A DNA stretch of 64,000 nt, taken from an uncultured Acidobacteriia bacterium (GTDB lineage: Bacteria > Acidobacteriota > Terriglobia > Bryobacterales > Bryobacteraceae). Position 1 is the first letter of the stretch; every line of letters starts with the position of its first letter. Shown one piece after another: positions 8,977 through 17,026 of this stretch. The stretch covers positions 24,457-88,456 of the forward strand of contig CAIVPR010000140.1 of the NCBI GenBank assembly GCA_903907865.1, in the 5' to 3' direction. Made by a program: the position numbers and the translations under genes. The notes beneath the pieces were generated by a model. That model was not told the origin of the DNA. It was given only the letters and a program-made list of their open reading frames with translations, and did not search any database.

Positions 8977-9290
8977 GCTATATCGTTTCACCCAACGCCG
9001 AATCCGAATTGGATGCGGCTTGGATCTACATCGCGCGCGAAAGCGGCGATGCGGAAATCGCCACCCGCTTTATTGAGGCGTTTTATGGCTATTTTGGACT
9101 TCTCGACCGCCATCAGAGGCTGGGACGGGTTCGCGAGGATATCGCGGGCGGTGTCCGCAGCATGCCAGCGCAAGGGTACGTCATCTTCTATTCAATTCTG
9201 GACGACAACGACATTCTGATTCTGAATGTGATCCACGGCAGTCGCGATCTCGGATCCGTCCGCACTTGGCGACCGCAGAAGCCGAATTGA
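8973..9290 (+). CDS. parE: ParE/RelE-family toxin
   Basis: A 105-residue protein with GTG start overlapping parD by 4 nt. The RelE/ParE fold is clear: SYIVSPNAESELDAAWIYIA, a second helix with ATRFIEAFYGYF, then the LGRVREDIAGGVRSMP strand, YVIFYSILDDNDILILNVIHG and a short C-terminal tail. The GVRSMP-x-YVIFY core and IHGSRD end are typical of ParE, which in characterised members inhibits DNA gyrase. Nothing is missing, so together with parD this is an apparently intact module, unlike the two decayed TA loci elsewhere in the window. Confidence 0.88.
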   Translation: MSYIVSPNAESELDAAWIYIARESGDAEIATRFIEAFYGYFGLLDRHQRLGRVREDIAGGVRSMPAQGYVIFYSILDDNDILILNVIHGSRDLGSVRTWRPQKPN

Positions 9291-9376
9291 TGGAAGGTTG
9301 CCCATCCCTCGACGCACCCCGCCCCCCTCGCCTGCGACAAAATTGAATTCCAACCCCACACCACCCCAAGACCCGC

Positions 9377-9382
9377 TATAAT
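9377..9382 (+). promoter_or_regulatory. Probable -10 element of the greA promoter
   Basis: A perfect TATAAT lies 26 nt upstream of the preferred greA start at 9408. Its last two bases fall inside the ATG at 9381, so transcription would begin downstream of that ATG; this is the reason for choosing 9408. No good -35 hexamer is present at 16-18 nt. Confidence 0.55.
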
Positions 9383-9407
9383 GGCCAGATGGGGTTCGGC
9401 CCCGCCC

Positions 9408-9884
9408 ATGCTCGACATTAAGAAAAAACTGGAAGACGAGATCACCGCGCTGCAGTACGAACTGCGCAACGAGTTGCCCAAGGAGATCCTCAAGGCCCGC
9501 GCTCACGGCGACCTCAGCGAAAACGCCGAGTACCATGCCGCCAAGGAGCGCCAGGGCTTCGTCAACGCCCGCCTCGGGCAGTTGCAGAAACGACTCGGCG
9601 AGATCTCCATGATCGATCTCACCAAGATCCCGCGTGGCAAGGTCGGCCTTGGCTCGCGCGTAGTCGTCCTCGACCTCACCAAGGACGAAACGCTCACCTA
9701 CTACCTCGTCACCAGCGAGGAGGCCGACGCCCCCAACGGTCGCGTCTCGACCAGTTCGCCCATCGGCAAATGCATGCTGGGCAAGGAAGTCGGCGACACC
9801 GTGAAGTTGGTGGTGCCGGGTGGCGCGCGTGAGCTCGAGATCCTCGAACTGATCACGATCCACGACCTCACCAAGGGCCAGTAG
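9408..9884 (+). CDS. greA: Transcription elongation factor GreA
   Basis: A 158-residue protein of the usual GreA length. The N-terminal coiled coil contains the diagnostic ARAHGDLSENAEYHAAKERQ segment (about residues 35-55), whose acidic tip inserts into the RNA polymerase secondary channel and stimulates transcript cleavage during backtracking. The C-terminal FKBP-like domain carries GSRVVVLDL, SSPIGKCMLGKEVGD and VVPGG. The start at 9408 (MLDIKKKLEDE) is preferred over 9381 because a TATAAT box overlaps the upstream ATG. It lies upstream of a CDP-alcohol phosphotransferase, with a 64-nt gap. Confidence 0.93.
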   Translation: MLDIKKKLEDEITALQYELRNELPKEILKARAHGDLSENAEYHAAKERQGFVNARLGQLQKRLGEISMIDLTKIPRGKVGLGSRVVVLDLTKDETLTYYLVTSEEADAPNGRVSTSSPIGKCMLGKEVGDTVKLVVPGGARELEILELITIHDLTKGQ

Positions 9885-9948
9885 GTCCGGCGCAGGCTCC
9901 GAAGTACCATACTTCTAGTAGCGCAGCGAAACGATCCTTTAGCAAATC

Positions 9949-10539
9949 ATGACGCTCTCCACCGGCATCGGCCGATCCGTAGGCCGCATCATAGACGCTA
10001 TTGTCTCCGTCTTGGCGGCGCTGCGCGTGCATCCCAATGTCCTTACGTCCATCGGGCTGGGGATCAACATCTGGGCGGCCGTGCAGTTCGCGTTCGGGAA
10101 CTTCGTCACCGCAGGCCTGATCGTGATCTTCGCTGGCCTATTCGACATGCTGGACGGACGCGTGGCGCGCCTGACCGACCGCGTCAGCCGCTTCGGGGGC
10201 TTCCTCGATTCCGCGCTGGACCGATACTCCGATCTCGGCGTGCTGATCGGCCTGTTGGTCTACTACGCGTCGATCAACCGGTTCCTCTACATCGTGGTGA
10301 CGGCGATCGCGATGGTGGGCACCGTAATGGTGAGCTACACCCGCGCGCGTGCCGAAAACACCATCCCGAAATGCAAGGTCGGGTTCATGGAGCGCCCGGA
10401 ACGCGTGGTTTTGGTGGTGATCGGCGCGCTTTTCAACCGGATGGCACCGGTGCTGTGGATCCTGGCGACTTTCACCAACATCACGGCGCTCGGGCGAATC
10501 ATGTTCACCTACCGCGAGACCAAGCGAATCGACGCGTAG
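9949..10539 (+). CDS. CDP-alcohol phosphatidyltransferase family membrane protein
   Basis: A 196-residue integral membrane enzyme with about six hydrophobic helices. The family signature DGx2ARx8-9Gx3Dx3D is complete: DGRVARLTDRVSRFGGFLDS continuing to ALDRYSD (about residues 68-94). Such enzymes transfer a phospho-alcohol from a CDP-lipid, displacing CMP. The best guess is phosphatidylinositol-phosphate synthase- or phosphatidylglycerophosphate synthase-like, but the acceptor cannot be read from sequence. A KCKVGFMERPER loop follows, as in related proteins. The gene is followed by a half-copy of the dispersed inverted repeat and converges on the APH-like gene. Confidence 0.88.
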   Translation: MTLSTGIGRSVGRIIDAIVSVLAALRVHPNVLTSIGLGINIWAAVQFAFGNFVTAGLIVIFAGLFDMLDGRVARLTDRVSRFGGFLDSALDRYSDLGVLIGLLVYYASINRFLYIVVTAIAMVGTVMVSYTRARAENTIPKCKVGFMERPERVVLVVIGALFNRMAPVLWILATFTNITALGRIMFTYRETKRIDA

Positions 10540-10569
10540 CTACCAGGCCATGGCGGAGGGTCGAAGAGT

Positions 10570-10603
10570 CACTCCCTTGCGGTCGCGGCTCGGCTGAATC
10601 AGC
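10570..10603. repeat. Half-copy B of the dispersed inverted-repeat family
   Basis: The 34-bp stretch starts CACTCCCTTGCGGTCGCGGC and continues CTCGGCTGAATCAGC. It matches the left arm of copy A (1946) and of copy C (55675, which shares CTCGGCTGAAT). No matching right arm is seen before the APH gene ends at 10609. It lies between two convergent stops. Confidence 0.75.
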
Positions 10604-10608
10604 AAACT

Positions 10609-11631
10609 TTACCGAGCGCCCACGATCCTCAGCGACTCCGCATAGCGCGGCTGCCGCACATTATGCAGCACGCGTTCCCAGTTGACCCGCCCGAATACAA
10701 CCTTCTCGTCCTTGTCCGCCAAGCCGACTTCCCCTGACCAGAAGCGCCGTTGAAAGTCCGCAAAGGCCGGAACGGGCTGCCTCCAATCAATCGGTTGGCC
10801 CATGGAACCCAGCAGGAGGAACCCGATGGTGTAGAACAAATGCGAAAGCTGCTGCATGAGATGGAACCGGGCCCGTTGGTACTCAGTTGGAACCGCGCCG
10901 AAGTACGCCGACAGCAAGATGGACTCCTCGTCGTCATTCGAAACCACCTGATTCGCCACCGCCGCCAGATCCGCGTACCGGTCGTTCAGGAAGGCAGCCT
11001 CCCAATCCACCAGCCACACGCGTTGGCCGTCGAAAAGGATGTTGTCCGGCTTGAACAAGTCGTTGTGGCTGGACACCATCTCGCCGTCGTCATAGGGGCA
11101 AACGGCGGCCAATTCCTCATACCGGGTGAAGAACTCGTAGCATTCGACTGGGGGGAGAATGTTCGACGCGCGGAACCGCTGCAGGTAGCCCGCAACGCCG
11201 GGGAACTTGTCCGACGCCGGCGTCCTATTCAGCAGGAACGTGCACGTCGTGTTGAAGGGCGCCCGTGCAAACGGCGGCAGGTCATGCAATTTCCGCAGCA
11301 ACGCCAGCATCCGGACCAGCGCCTCAGAGGCAGGAAGGGGCACTGCGGCGTCCACAAAGTTCGTGATCGAAACCCGGTCCTCAACGTTGGTGTACCGGAC
11401 CCTCGGTGCGACGCCGGCATCGGCAGCGGCCCGCATGCTGGTGTAATGGCGGGTCGGGTCCTCGTTGCGCGTGATGATTTTCAGGAGATACGGCGACCCG
11501 CCCACGACAACGCGAAGGACCGGGGACGCGGTCTGCCCCTTGGTCATCTTCGAGATCTCTTCGTATCCCGAGGTGCCAAACGTCTCAAGTAGAGCGCGGG
11601 CGACGGCGTCGTGGTGTTGTTCTGGAATCAT
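10609..11631 (-). CDS. Aminoglycoside/choline phosphotransferase (APH)-family kinase-like protein
   Basis: A 340-residue protein; the start at 11631 (MIPEQHHDAV) clears the end of nikR, while an in-frame start at 11655 would overlap it by 14 nt. The kinase-like core is intact: the VLRVVVGGSPYLLKI strand-Lys region, then the catalytic loop HNDLFKPDNILF (about 202-213) and the metal-binding LVDWEAA. The ELK/APH fold phosphorylates small molecules such as choline, ethanolamine, homoserine or antibiotics; the substrate is not predictable here. It is the last gene of a minus-strand run folK, ZIP, glcD-like, nikR, this gene. Resistance should not be inferred from the family name. Confidence 0.8.
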   Translation of the reverse strand: MIPEQHHDAVARALLETFGTSGYEEISKMTKGQTASPVLRVVVGGSPYLLKIITRNEDPTRHYTSMRAAADAGVAPRVRYTNVEDRVSITNFVDAAVPLPASEALVRMLALLRKLHDLPPFARAPFNTTCTFLLNRTPASDKFPGVAGYLQRFRASNILPPVECYEFFTRYEELAAVCPYDDGEMVSSHNDLFKPDNILFDGQRVWLVDWEAAFLNDRYADLAAVANQVVSNDDEESILLSAYFGAVPTEYQRARFHLMQQLSHLFYTIGFLLLGSMGQPIDWRQPVPAFADFQRRFWSGEVGLADKDEKVVFGRVNWERVLHNVRQPRYAESLRIVGAR

Positions 11632-11641
11632 CGCGCAAGCC

Positions 11642-12058
11642 CTACAGCCCGGCACCTGTCGTCGTAATCGTCAGCCGCCCGTGCTTGACGCCCTTGGTGC
11701 TGATCAGCGCCCCGGCAATCTTCTGAACCGCCCCGGCGGGCCCCTTCACAATCAGAACCTCCAGACAATTGTCGTGGTCCAAGTGGACATGGATCGTGGA
11801 CAGGATGTTTTTGTGGTGGTCGTGCTGCAGGTCGGTCAGCTTTTCGCCCAGCATCCGGACGTGGTGGTCGTACACCAGCGTCACCGTACCCACGACCTCC
11901 GCATCAGCGGACTCCCACGATTTCTCCACCAACTCGTCGCGGATCAAGTCCCGGAAGGCCTCGGAGCGGTTGGTGTAACCGCGGTCGGCCATCAATTGGT
12001 CGAATTTCGCCAGCAGGTCGGAATCAATGGCCACGCCGATGCGCGAGAGTTCACCCAT
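11642..12058 (-). CDS. nikR: NikR-type nickel-responsive transcriptional regulator
   Basis: A 138-residue protein of normal NikR length. Residues 1-50 form a ribbon-helix-helix DNA-binding domain (RIGVAIDSDLLAKFDQLM, then NRSEAFRDLIRDEL). The C-terminal ACT-like metal-binding domain carries the nickel ligands: the His pair in HDHHKN, IHVHLDH and the Cys of DNCLEVLIVKG, matching the His-His-His-Cys square-planar site of E. coli NikR. Nickel-loaded NikR usually represses nickel uptake genes. Here it sits 3 nt after the glcD-like gene and near a ZIP-family metal transporter in the same orientation, so that transporter is a plausible target. Confidence 0.92.
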   Translation of the reverse strand: MGELSRIGVAIDSDLLAKFDQLMADRGYTNRSEAFRDLIRDELVEKSWESADAEVVGTVTLVYDHHVRMLGEKLTDLQHDHHKNILSTIHVHLDHDNCLEVLIVKGPAGAVQKIAGALISTKGVKHGRLTITTTGAGL

Positions 12059-12061
12059 GAT

Positions 12062-13465
12062 CTACATCTTAGCGTCAGCAGCAACAACGTCAACGTCGAA
12101 CAACGTCCCACGACCGAGGATGGCCTTGGGATCCAGCCTCCGCTTGACCCCCTTCATGGCCTCGATCTCCGCCGCCGAAAACTGCAGGGGCAGCAGGTCG
12201 CGTTTGCGTTTGCCAAGCCCGTGCTCTGCCGACACCGTGCCGCCCATCTCCACGGCCTGCTTGGCGAACTCCACCATCAGCGCCTTCGCGCGGGCCCACT
12301 CGGTCTTGTCGGCGGGGAGAATGTTGGTGTGCAGGTGGGCGTCGCCGATGTGCCCGAAAACGACGTACTTGCCCGGGAATTCGCGGTCCAGCGTGTCCCG
12401 GTAGACCTGCAACATCTCTTGGTTGCGCTCGATTGGCACCGCGAAGTCGGACCCCATCTTGGTGAGGCCTTTGCGCCGAACAAGGTCGTTGACGGCTTCC
12501 GGAACGGAGTGGCGGAAACGGCGGAAACGTTCGCGGTCGGCAGCGGACATGGCGAACCACGAACCGTCCAGCAGCGCCCCGGCGGCCTCCAACCGTTCGA
12601 TCCAGTCCTCCTCGACGTTCGGGCCCGATTCCTGCTCGATTAGGAGCGCGGCAGAGGCCTCGCCGGGGATTTCGCTGAAACGCGGCCGCAGCAGGCCGAG
12701 CGACGCCTCGTCGAGATATTCCAGCATGCGAAGGCCCGCAACCGGACGCCAGACGTTGACGGCCGCGAGCGCCTCGTCGTCGGAACCGAAGAAGACGACG
12801 CCGGTGAATAGGTCGGCCGGAGTCGGCAGGAGCGCCAGCTCGGCCTCTGTGACGACGCCCAGGGTGCCCTCGGCCCCGATGAACAGGTCGAGATAGTCCA
12901 TGCCGGGCCGCAGGTAATAGCCGGCAGTGTTCTTGGTGGTATTCGGAGGCGTGATGAGTGGCAGTTCGAAGGGTGGTTTCTCCCCGCGGCGCAAGTGCAG
13001 GACTTCGCCGCTTGCCAGCACGACCGTCATCGCGAGAACGTGCCGCCGGGTGTCGCCAAACTTGAAACTACGGGAACCGCTGGCGTTGGTGGCGATGGTG
13101 CCGCCCACGGAAGCGCCCCATTCGGTGGGATCGGGAGCATAAAATTGCTTGGACGAGGCGGTCGCCGCCTGCAAAGCCTGCAACGTGACGCCTGCCCCGC
13201 AAACCGCCTTGCCTTTTTGGATCGCGATGGTGTTCAGCTTCTCCATCGAGAGCACCCAGCCGCCTTGGGGAACGCGGCCGCCGGTGACGCCTGTACCCGC
13301 GCCGGAAATCGTGACAGCAATCCCGGCCGCAGCGGCTTCCTGCAATATCGCGGCGACTTCGCCGGTGTTCGCGGGCGTGAAAACGCGCTCGGCAGTACCG
13401 GTAAACCCGGAGGCATCAACTAGATAAGGGGAATCCGCCGGTACCGGCAGAGCTGGGATAGACAT
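12062..13465 (-). CDS. FAD-linked oxidase, GlcD/D-lactate dehydrogenase type
   Basis: A 467-residue flavoprotein. The PCMH-type FAD-binding domain fills the N-terminal half (VFTPANTGEVAAILQEA, SGAGTGVTGGRVPQGG, DPTEWGASVGGTIATNASG). The C-terminal FAD-oxidase domain contains GHIGDAHLHTNILP, a conserved histidine pair, and SAEHGLGKRKRD near the end. Family members oxidise D-lactate, glycolate or related 2-hydroxy acids. The start MSIPALPVPAD at 13465 is chosen because the longer open frame (to 13759) is antisense-like sequence overlapping the ZIP gene. It is packed between zip (13 nt) and nikR (3 nt). No GlcE/GlcF partner is nearby, so it may act alone. Confidence 0.88.
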   Translation of the reverse strand: MSIPALPVPADSPYLVDASGFTGTAERVFTPANTGEVAAILQEAAAAGIAVTISGAGTGVTGGRVPQGGWVLSMEKLNTIAIQKGKAVCGAGVTLQALQAATASSKQFYAPDPTEWGASVGGTIATNASGSRSFKFGDTRRHVLAMTVVLASGEVLHLRRGEKPPFELPLITPPNTTKNTAGYYLRPGMDYLDLFIGAEGTLGVVTEAELALLPTPADLFTGVVFFGSDDEALAAVNVWRPVAGLRMLEYLDEASLGLLRPRFSEIPGEASAALLIEQESGPNVEEDWIERLEAAGALLDGSWFAMSAADRERFRRFRHSVPEAVNDLVRRKGLTKMGSDFAVPIERNQEMLQVYRDTLDREFPGKYVVFGHIGDAHLHTNILPADKTEWARAKALMVEFAKQAVEMGGTVSAEHGLGKRKRDLLPLQFSAAEIEAMKGVKRRLDPKAILGRGTLFDVDVVAADAKM

Positions 13466-13478
13466 GAAGGAGCTACTT

Positions 13479-14108
13479 TCATTTTCGCATCCGCTCCATC
13501 GCGTGAACGCCCAGGAAAAGGAACGTGCCGCCCGCCAGCGCCAAGGGCCAGTAGAGCCACGGGCCTTGCGGCACCCTCGATCCCACAAAGCCCCCGACCA
13601 CGGTCGAAATCTCAGCCCCCGCCGCAAACGCCACGGCCCGGCCCGTGCGCCCCTCGGCAGCCCGCAACATCCCGCCCAAGGCCAGTCCTTCCGGCAATTT
13701 GTGAAAAAGGATCGCCGGACCCAACGTGGTCGACGCCGACAAGCCCCAGCCGTCGACAAACGCGTGCACGGCCGTCGCCAGCATCAGAGCAACCGCAAAT
13801 CCCTCGCCATGCGAACAGGATGGACACACCGGATAGCCGAGCTTGTCGAGCAAGGTCAGCAGGCCGAAACCCGTCGCGACAAAGGCCAAGGTTATCGGCC
13901 AGCCAATTTCTCCGGCCAATTCCGGGATCAGCCCGAAGAGGGCGGTCCCCAGCAGCAACGCACCGCTAACGGGCACCAGACGGCGCGCGGCAACCCTACC
14001 GGGGAACCAAATCGCCACTGCGGAACACGTCCAGGCGGTCAGGAATGCTAGGAATGGGAGCAGAATCGCCAATCTCAACTGTAGCGAAGGACCCTGTCCG
14101 CTCCGCAC
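13479..14108 (-). CDS. ZIP-family divalent metal transporter
   Basis: A 209-residue membrane protein with about seven or eight hydrophobic helices. The ZIP metal site is visible in helices IV and V: HAFVDGWG followed by HKLPEGLALGG. A CPSCSHGEG loop between helices III and IV adds possible metal ligands. ZIP proteins move zinc, iron, manganese or nickel, usually into the cytoplasm. The start at 14108 overlaps folK by 34 nt; a later start is possible. Its operon also encodes the nickel regulator NikR, which hints at nickel (or zinc) as a substrate, but this is inference from neighbours. Confidence 0.85.
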   Translation of the reverse strand: MRSGQGPSLQLRLAILLPFLAFLTAWTCSAVAIWFPGRVAARRLVPVSGALLLGTALFGLIPELAGEIGWPITLAFVATGFGLLTLLDKLGYPVCPSCSHGEGFAVALMLATAVHAFVDGWGLSASTTLGPAILFHKLPEGLALGGMLRAAEGRTGRAVAFAAGAEISTVVGGFVGSRVPQGPWLYWPLALAGGTFLFLGVHAMERMRK

Positions 14109-14599
14109 CTCGCCTCGGTCAAGAGAGCCCCAACCGTGCGCCGGGATACCGGCTCCAGCAGATCCGGCGCGAGTTCCGCCAATGGCTCCAGTACGAATAG
14201 CCGTTCCGCGTAACGGGGATGGGGAATCACCAGATCCGTTTGCTGAATCACGGCATCGCCAAATAGCAGGATGTCGATATCAATCACGCGCGGCCCGTTG
14301 GGGATGGTCCGTTGCCGCCCCATCTCGCGCTCGACGCCCTGCGTGAGGGCCAGGAGCGCAGGCGCCTGCAAATCGCACTCGAACTCGGCGACGATGTTGA
14401 GGAACCACGGCTGGTCCCGGAACCCGACCGGCTCCGTCTCATAGAGGCTGGAAGTCCTGAGAAGGCGAAGTTCCGGTGTCGCGAGCAGGTCAATGGCGGA
14501 ACGGAGGGCGGCTGCGCGATCCCCCATGTTGGACCCCAAGCCGAGGTAGACCAGTTGCCCGGAAGCCGCAGATGAATTGCCAAGACTGTCCATGCGCAT
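14075..14599 (-). CDS. folK: 2-amino-4-hydroxy-6-hydroxymethyldihydropteridine pyrophosphokinase (HPPK)
   Basis: A 174-residue protein matching HPPK, which transfers pyrophosphate from ATP to 6-hydroxymethyl-dihydropterin in folate synthesis. Visible signatures are YLGLGSNMGDR (N-terminal strand), SSLYETEPVGFRDQPWFLN, ERxxGRxR-like REMGRQRTIPNGPRVIDIDI with the catalytic DIDILLFG, and the closing IPHPRYAERLFVLEPLAELAP. Starts at 14599 and 14593 are equally plausible. It heads the run folK, ZIP, glcD-like, nikR, APH. No other folate gene is in the window. Confidence 0.95.
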   Translation of the reverse strand: MRMDSLGNSSAASGQLVYLGLGSNMGDRAAALRSAIDLLATPELRLLRTSSLYETEPVGFRDQPWFLNIVAEFECDLQAPALLALTQGVEREMGRQRTIPNGPRVIDIDILLFGDAVIQQTDLVIPHPRYAERLFVLEPLAELAPDLLEPVSRRTVGALLTEARCGADRVLRYS

Positions 14600-14655
14600 A
14601 TTAATGATAAGGCGCGGGCATCAAGCGCGGGCCGCAACGCCCGCCAGTTTCCGCT

Positions 14656-14670
14656 ATGCGATAGAATCAA
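14656..14670 (+). promoter_or_regulatory. Candidate promoter -10 region (shared motif)
   Basis: ATGCGATAGAATCAA contains a TAGAAT -10-like hexamer (14662-14667) about 30 nt before the start at 14700. Nearly the same 15-mer occurs at 44243-44257 upstream of the ThuA-like gene, with one mismatch. No convincing -35 was found. Confidence 0.35.
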
Positions 14671-14699
14671 CCCAGACTCCGAATACGACAGGTTCAAAC

Positions 14700-15674
14700 A
14701 TGGAAATCACACGGCGGGACATGGGCAAATTGGCGTTGGCGGGCATCGCCTCCGCAGGCGCGGGCATGGCGGCGGCCAAGCCGAATTCGAATTTCGGAGG
14801 CGTGCAGGTCGGCATCAACATCCCCTACAGCTTCCACGGCATGCCCAGCAGCGCCGACGATCTCCTCAACTACCTGGCGCAGATCAACGTGAACGCCGTC
14901 GAACTGCGCTCCCAGCCCATCGAGGCCTTCCTTGGAGCCCCTGCGGCGGCTTCGCGCGGGGTTGGCGAGGCGGTGGTCGCAGGCAGGACGCCCCTGACAC
15001 CCGCCCAGGAAGCCGCCCAGAAGGACGAAAACGACGCCCTCAAGAAGTGGCGCCTTTCGCGTTCCCTCAATGAATTCAAGACCTTCCGCAAGAAATACGA
15101 GGACGCCGGGATCAAGATCGAGATCGTCAAGTTCGACAAGATCGATTCCGCCAGCGACGAGGTCATCGACTATTGCTTCCAGATGTCCAAGGCCCTCGGC
15201 GCGAAGGCCATCTCCTGCGAGATTCCGGTCAGCAAGACCAAGCGCCTCGGCGGGTTCGCGGCTAAGCATGAGTTGATGGTGGGCTACCACGGCCACGGCA
15301 ACCTGACCAACCCCGAAGCCTTCGGACGCCTCGGCGCGTGGGAACAGGCCTTCTGGTACTCGAAGTTCAACGGCGCGAACGTCGATATCGGCCACTTCTT
15401 TGCGTCCAACGGCTTCTCGCCCGCCGAATGGATCAAGGAAAACCACACCCGCATCACTCACGTCCATCTGAAGGACCGCAAGAAGAACATGGGCGAAGGC
15501 ATGCCGTGGGGCCAGGGCGACACGCCGCTCAAGGAAATCCTGCTTCTGATGAAGGCCGAGAAGTACAAGTTCCAGGCCACGATCGAACTCGAATACCCGG
15601 TGCCGGAAGGCTCCAACACGCTGGCGGAAATCTCCAAGTGCGTGAAGTTCTGCAAGGACGTGCTGGAAGGGTAG
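14700..15674 (+). CDS. Tat-exported sugar phosphate isomerase/epimerase-like TIM-barrel protein
   Basis: A 324-residue protein whose start at 14700 gives MEITRRDMGKLALAGIASAG, a twin-arginine export signal. The mature part is an AP-endonuclease-2/xylose-isomerase-like TIM barrel: VGINIPYSFHG (strand 1), VNAVELRSQ (strand 2), KAISCEIPVSKTKR, VGYHGHGNL, NGANVDIGHFFASN, HVHLKDRKKN and IELEYPVPEG at the last strands. The HxK and GH/D-G residues fit the metal site of this superfamily. The substrate is unknown, probably a sugar or inositol derivative. A second, divergent member is encoded convergently just downstream. Confidence 0.82.
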   Translation: MEITRRDMGKLALAGIASAGAGMAAAKPNSNFGGVQVGINIPYSFHGMPSSADDLLNYLAQINVNAVELRSQPIEAFLGAPAAASRGVGEAVVAGRTPLTPAQEAAQKDENDALKKWRLSRSLNEFKTFRKKYEDAGIKIEIVKFDKIDSASDEVIDYCFQMSKALGAKAISCEIPVSKTKRLGGFAAKHELMVGYHGHGNLTNPEAFGRLGAWEQAFWYSKFNGANVDIGHFFASNGFSPAEWIKENHTRITHVHLKDRKKNMGEGMPWGQGDTPLKEILLLMKAEKYKFQATIELEYPVPEGSNTLAEISKCVKFCKDVLEG

Positions 15675-15690
15675 ATTCCGCAAATAGGAC

Positions 15691-15739
15691 GGCCCCGACT
15701 TGCAATCGTGCTTTGGGATTGCACGATTGCAAGGGGGCC
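15691..15739. terminator. Bidirectional terminator between convergent genes
   Basis: A perfect 13-bp inverted repeat (15699-15711 and 15721-15733, arm CTTGCAATCGTGC) has a 9-nt loop. It is extended by GGCCCC (15691-15696) pairing with GGGGCC (15734-15739) across a 2-nt bulge. It lies 16 nt after one stop and 10 nt from the stop of the opposing gene, as expected for a shared terminator. Confidence 0.75.
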
Positions 15740-15749
15740 TGTCAGCGGT

Positions 15750-16841
15750 CTAGCCCCTCCACTTGATGCCCAGCCCGAGTTCCTTGCGGCAGTAGGCAAG
15801 GCTCTGGGTCATGTGCTCCATTTGCTGGATTTTGAGGGCGTCCATGTACTTGTCGCGGACGTCGTTGAGGTCCGCCATAAGGTGCGGTTTGTTCCAGGGC
15901 TGTCCGCGCTTGGCCATGGCCTCGAAACGGACGAAGTCCTTCGTGCGACCGCCGGGAAACCACTTGGTCCAGAACTCCTCGCCGTAAACCGGAAGCACGA
16001 CCGGCGGGCGCGCCGTGATCGGCTTGCAGTAGATGTGGACCCCGGCCGGAATCAGTTCAGCCGCCCGCGCCACGACGGCCTTGAAATCGACCGTGCCTTC
16101 GCCCAACGGCACCCACTGGACCGCAATTCCTCCCGCCTGCTCGTAGACGACCGAATCCCGCAGGTGGAAGCTGACGGCCACCGGACCAAGTTCATCTACG
16201 GTCGTGAGCGGGTGCTCCGCCACGAAGACCGGATTGCCGGTGTCGAGGTACGACCCCACGAAATCGGTGCCCGCGGCGTCGATCAACTGCCGGGTGCGCC
16301 ACGCCTGGATGTCCTTGTGGTTCTCGATGCCCACCTTGATCCCCGCATCGATGACCTGTGACCGCACCTCGCGCAGAATCTTCAACCCCATTTCGACCGA
16401 CTGCTCGACCGGCAAATCCGGCATCTGGTAGCGGTCGCCCGCCAGCAGTGCGCGGACAATGGGCGAACCCATGGCCTTGGCACGGTTGATGTGCTGGCGG
16501 AGGGTCGCGACGGACTTCGCGAACCCGTCCGGCGTCTTGTACAGCAGCGACGGACCGCCGGTTTCGATGTGCATCCCGGCGTCCTTGGTCCAAGCCCGCA
16601 CTTCGGCCCAGTGCTCGGGCTTCATCACGCCGGGGTCGAGCGAGTCCTGGAGGAACATGGCGTCGAGCTTTTCCTTCTGGCAATAGTCGAAAAGCTGGCG
16701 GTCGTTCCAGCGCCAGAAGCGGAGACAGTAGGTATTGATTCCGAGCCGCCATTCGCGGGTGGCCGCAGTGGCAAGGGTCGGGACTGCGGCAGCCATGCCT
16801 GCAACGAGGGAGGAACGGAGGAGATCGCGCCTGGTGAGCAT
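15750..16841 (-). CDS. Tat-exported sugar phosphate isomerase/epimerase-like TIM-barrel protein
   Basis: A 363-residue protein starting MLTRRDLLRSSLVAGMAAAV, a twin-arginine signal with a signal-peptidase-like TLATAA site. The remainder is a TIM barrel of the xylose isomerase-like superfamily: LGINTYCLRFWRW (strand 1), LDAMFLQDSLDPG, GMHIETGGP, VRALLAGDRYQ, KVGIENHKDI (metal-ligand Glu), VGSYLDTGNP and VSFHLRDSVVY. Acidobacterial genomes carry many such exported isomerase-like proteins of unknown substrate. It is convergent with the gene at 14700 and shares its terminator. It is longer than that protein, with an extra C-terminal region of about 70 residues. Confidence 0.82.
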   Translation of the reverse strand: MLTRRDLLRSSLVAGMAAAVPTLATAATREWRLGINTYCLRFWRWNDRQLFDYCQKEKLDAMFLQDSLDPGVMKPEHWAEVRAWTKDAGMHIETGGPSLLYKTPDGFAKSVATLRQHINRAKAMGSPIVRALLAGDRYQMPDLPVEQSVEMGLKILREVRSQVIDAGIKVGIENHKDIQAWRTRQLIDAAGTDFVGSYLDTGNPVFVAEHPLTTVDELGPVAVSFHLRDSVVYEQAGGIAVQWVPLGEGTVDFKAVVARAAELIPAGVHIYCKPITARPPVVLPVYGEEFWTKWFPGGRTKDFVRFEAMAKRGQPWNKPHLMADLNDVRDKYMDALKIQQMEHMTQSLAYCRKELGLGIKWRG

Positions 16842-17026
16842 GGGGTTATTTTACAGGGAAGGGGTTGCCGAGGAGGGTGGTCTCCGATTGGCCTGTAGAC
16901 TACCGGAGGATGTCACACCCGACCAAGTTCGGAATCAACAACCTGCCGTAGGATCGGAAGGCTCCTCGTAATCGTCGCCCAGATCCGATGTTGTGCAGAA
17001 TGTCGAGCAGTCTTTGGGCCGGATTC

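Noticed and set aside
9381..9407. Upstream ATG of greA (nine extra residues)
   Set aside because: A TATAAT -10 box overlaps this ATG, so the transcript would start after it.
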